Shown here in pieces: positions 58,801 through 61,800 of a DNA stretch of 64,000 bases; the stretch's first letter is position 1; each line of letters begins with the position of its first letter. The DNA is taken from contig JAEOAD010000055.1 of NCBI GenBank assembly GCA_036365145.1, positions 2,480,001-2,544,000 of the forward strand, in the 5' to 3' direction. The notes beneath the pieces are model-generated. The model was not told the origin of the DNA. It ran no database searches and saw nothing but the letters and a program-made list of their open reading frames with translations. The DNA comes from Orientallactaga sibirica. Taxonomy: Eukaryota > Chordata > Mammalia > Rodentia > Dipodidae. The translations under genes and the position numbers were made by a program.

Positions 58801-61800
58801 CCTGGGTGGCTTCAGTCACCCCAGTCCAACGGGGTCACCTTGAAAGCTAATGGCACCTGTGGCAGGGCCCCACTGATCAAGAAGCCATGATCTATGGGGG
58901 AGAAAAGGGAAGCCCAAACTTTTGGGGCTTGGCTTTGCTCATGATAGACACCAGGGGAGAGGGAAAGGGAGGGTGGGAGGTATTTGCAACCAGACAGCTT
59001 TCCCTGGCTGAAGGCTGCCATCACACACACACAGGGGTGGGGGGGGGGGACAAGAGCCAGCCTGGGGGCAGCCTGTTTCTTTCTGGTTTTTAATATTTTA
59101 TTTATTTATTTGAGAAATAGAAAGCAGGAGAGAGGGAGAGAAAAAAAGACAGAGAGAATGGGCACACCAGGGTCTCTAGTCACTCCAAACAAACTCCAGA
59201 TGCATGCGCCACTCTATGCATCTGGCTTACATGGATCCTGGGGAATTGAACCTGGGTCCGTAGGCTTCGCAGGCAAACACCTTAATCACTAAGGCATCTC
59301 TCTGGCCCCCTTTCCTGTTTCTTTCTAGCTTACAGTCAGGGCTCAGTCTGGACAGAGCCAGCTTGTGTACAGGCATCTAGATTGCCTGGATCCACAAACC
59401 ATCAGTGCTCAGCTGACGGACAGTCTGTCTTGACTCCAGCCAGGCCTACTTGTCTAGCTGTGGGCCCTCAGGTCCCTTCACAAGCTTCCTGGGCCTTAAG
59501 GTCTTGGCCAGCTCCTGCCCTTGAGAGCTCTGAAAGACTCTTCTCCCTGCTTCTCCCAACCCCAGGTTTTCTACACCAACTGCAGCTGCGTAGCAGGGGG
59601 AGTCACAGTGTCCGCAGGCTCCTGTGAATCTGCCTGCAGCCACCTGGTGTTTCCCTTCATTCTCCTGGTCAGTCTGGGGGCAGCAGTGGCCAGCGTCACC
59701 CACACACCCTCCTTCATGCTCATCCTGAGGTGAGAGCGGGACTAGCAAGGTGGGTGGGTGCCAAGAGTACAAAGCATTCCAGGGAGGGGTTGGAGGAACA
59801 AGAACACTCAAATGTCACAACAGACCTGGGCCTTCCTGTCTAGTCGCTAGCCCCACAGCAGCTTGCTGAAGGGAGACTTTCTCCATATCGGGAAACAGGC
59901 TCAGAGACCTGGCCCCGGTCCTGTAGCTCAGGTCCTTCCTTGCCCCCAGGGGAGGGGAGGCCTAAGGCCTTGCCCTGGAGTTCCCTAGTGTGGGCACCCT
60001 CTGGTGAGGAGGAGGCAGGCGGATCCATCACTCTTGCAATGGATGGAGCACACACAGGAGCTAGCCAAACAGTCAAAACATCCCTGTGGCACTGATCCCG
60101 CATGCCCCTCAAGGTACTAAGCCCATGGAAGGGCCCACTGTGGACCCAGCCCATGCACAGTACTTCCCCTTGGTCTAAGATCTTCCTGAGCCTTTGTCCT
60201 GAGCGTGTCTGCTGGGCTTGACAGATTGTCACCTGAGGGGCTCCTAAGGTAGTGGCTAGGACAAAGGGACCTTAGAGCAACATAACACCGCTTTTTTTAT
60301 TCTGCTGGTACTTTTTTTTTTTTCGAGGTAAAGTCTCACTCTAGCTCAGGCTGACCTGGAATTTGCTATGTAGTCTCAGGGTGACCTTGAACTCACAGTA
60401 ATCTTCCTACTTCTGCCTCCCAAGTGCTGGGATTAAAGGCGTGTGCCACCACTCACCGGCCTCTGCTGGTACTTTTAATGCATTGCTTTCTAGAAAACTG
60501 GAAGGAAGTATTCAAAGACAACAGGCTGGGTAAAGAGAAAGAGAAGCAGACAGAAATTGAGAGGGCTGGGGATCCCAGCACAGTGGTGGGGAAACTGGAG
60601 CAGGTGTGTGGTTGTCCCAGCTATAAGTTTTTTGGTTTTGTTCTTTTTCTTTTTTTGGTTCTTTGAGGTAGGGTCTCACTCTAGCTCAGGCTAACCTGGA
60701 ATTCACTATGTCATCTCAGGGTGGCCTCGAACTCATGGCGATCCTCCTACCTCTGCCTCCCGAGTGCTGGGATTAAAGGCATGCGCCATAGTTTTTCCAT
60801 GTGTAGGAAGAAGCAGAGAATTTGATGGGACCAGGGGTTAAGGGGAAACCAGGGTGATTCCTTGGACCCTGATGGTCAACAGGTAGGCTTAGAATAGGAG
60901 AAGAACCAGGCTTTGTAGCTTGGGGTGGGGAGGGTGATAGGTGTGAGGCCTGGGAGGAGGCTGGTGTGCTGGGTGAGAAGGGGCTGGCGAGAGTGTGCTG
61001 CTGCGGCCTGGCTCTAGGGCCCCTTAATCACTCTGCTGTGTTCTGCTCGCTCATTAGGGGAGTGAAGAAAGAAGATAAGACCCTGGCTGTGGGGATGCAG
61101 TTCATGCTCCTGAGAGTGTTGGGTAAAGAGCCTGCTGAGGGGCCCTTGATGGTGGTGACGGGGTTCCACATGTCCTCTAGGTGTCAGGCCTGCGGGACAC
61201 AAGCATTAGTGGGACCCAATTCTTGACCTTAACACTCAAGGACACGTGGGGTGGCAGACTTAACCCGGGCATCTGGAGGTGGTATGCCTTGGCCCCACCA
61301 AACCTGATGGAAACTCCTGGGATATGTGCTAAGGGATGGCTAGAGGTGAAAGACCCTCCATGGCCCAGCCCCTCCCCTTATGTGCTGGTGGGGATAGGGG
61401 ACTGAGGATGTGAGCCTCCGCTGTCCCCTGAGCTGCTTCTCCTTTAGCCTGGATGCCCAGCCCTGTGATCCACGGCAGTGCCATCGATACCACCTGCATG
61501 CACTGGGCTCTGAGCTGTGGCCGGAGAGCCGTCTGCCGCTACTATGACCACGATCTGCTGCGAAACCGGTGAGGCCTAGGGGGTGGGGTTATGGAGAGGG
61601 TGCTGCAAAACAAAACAACCCTGGACCCCAGACTGCTCTCCAGAAGAGGAGAAGGGCCTATAGAAGGGCACCCCCTAAGTGATATAGGTGCACTGTCTAT
61701 GGTGAACCCACCCAGGCTACAAGCTTCCTCATTCATGCATCAATTCACATTCATTTATATATTTACTTATTTTTTTTGAGACAAAGTCTCACTTCTGTAG

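Larger units (their letters stand above)
57221..59565 (+). other. SLCO2B1: SLCO2B1 intron 9
   Basis: 2.3 kb. 57221-57740 and 58486-59071 look unique; an old B2, a B2-B1 pair and another B2 fill much of the rest. 59327-59565 leads into C10. Confidence 0.8.
59730..61057 (+). other. SLCO2B1: SLCO2B1 intron 10
   Basis: 1.3 kb. 59730-60300 and 60800-61057 look unique; two antisense B1 lie between. Confidence 0.8.
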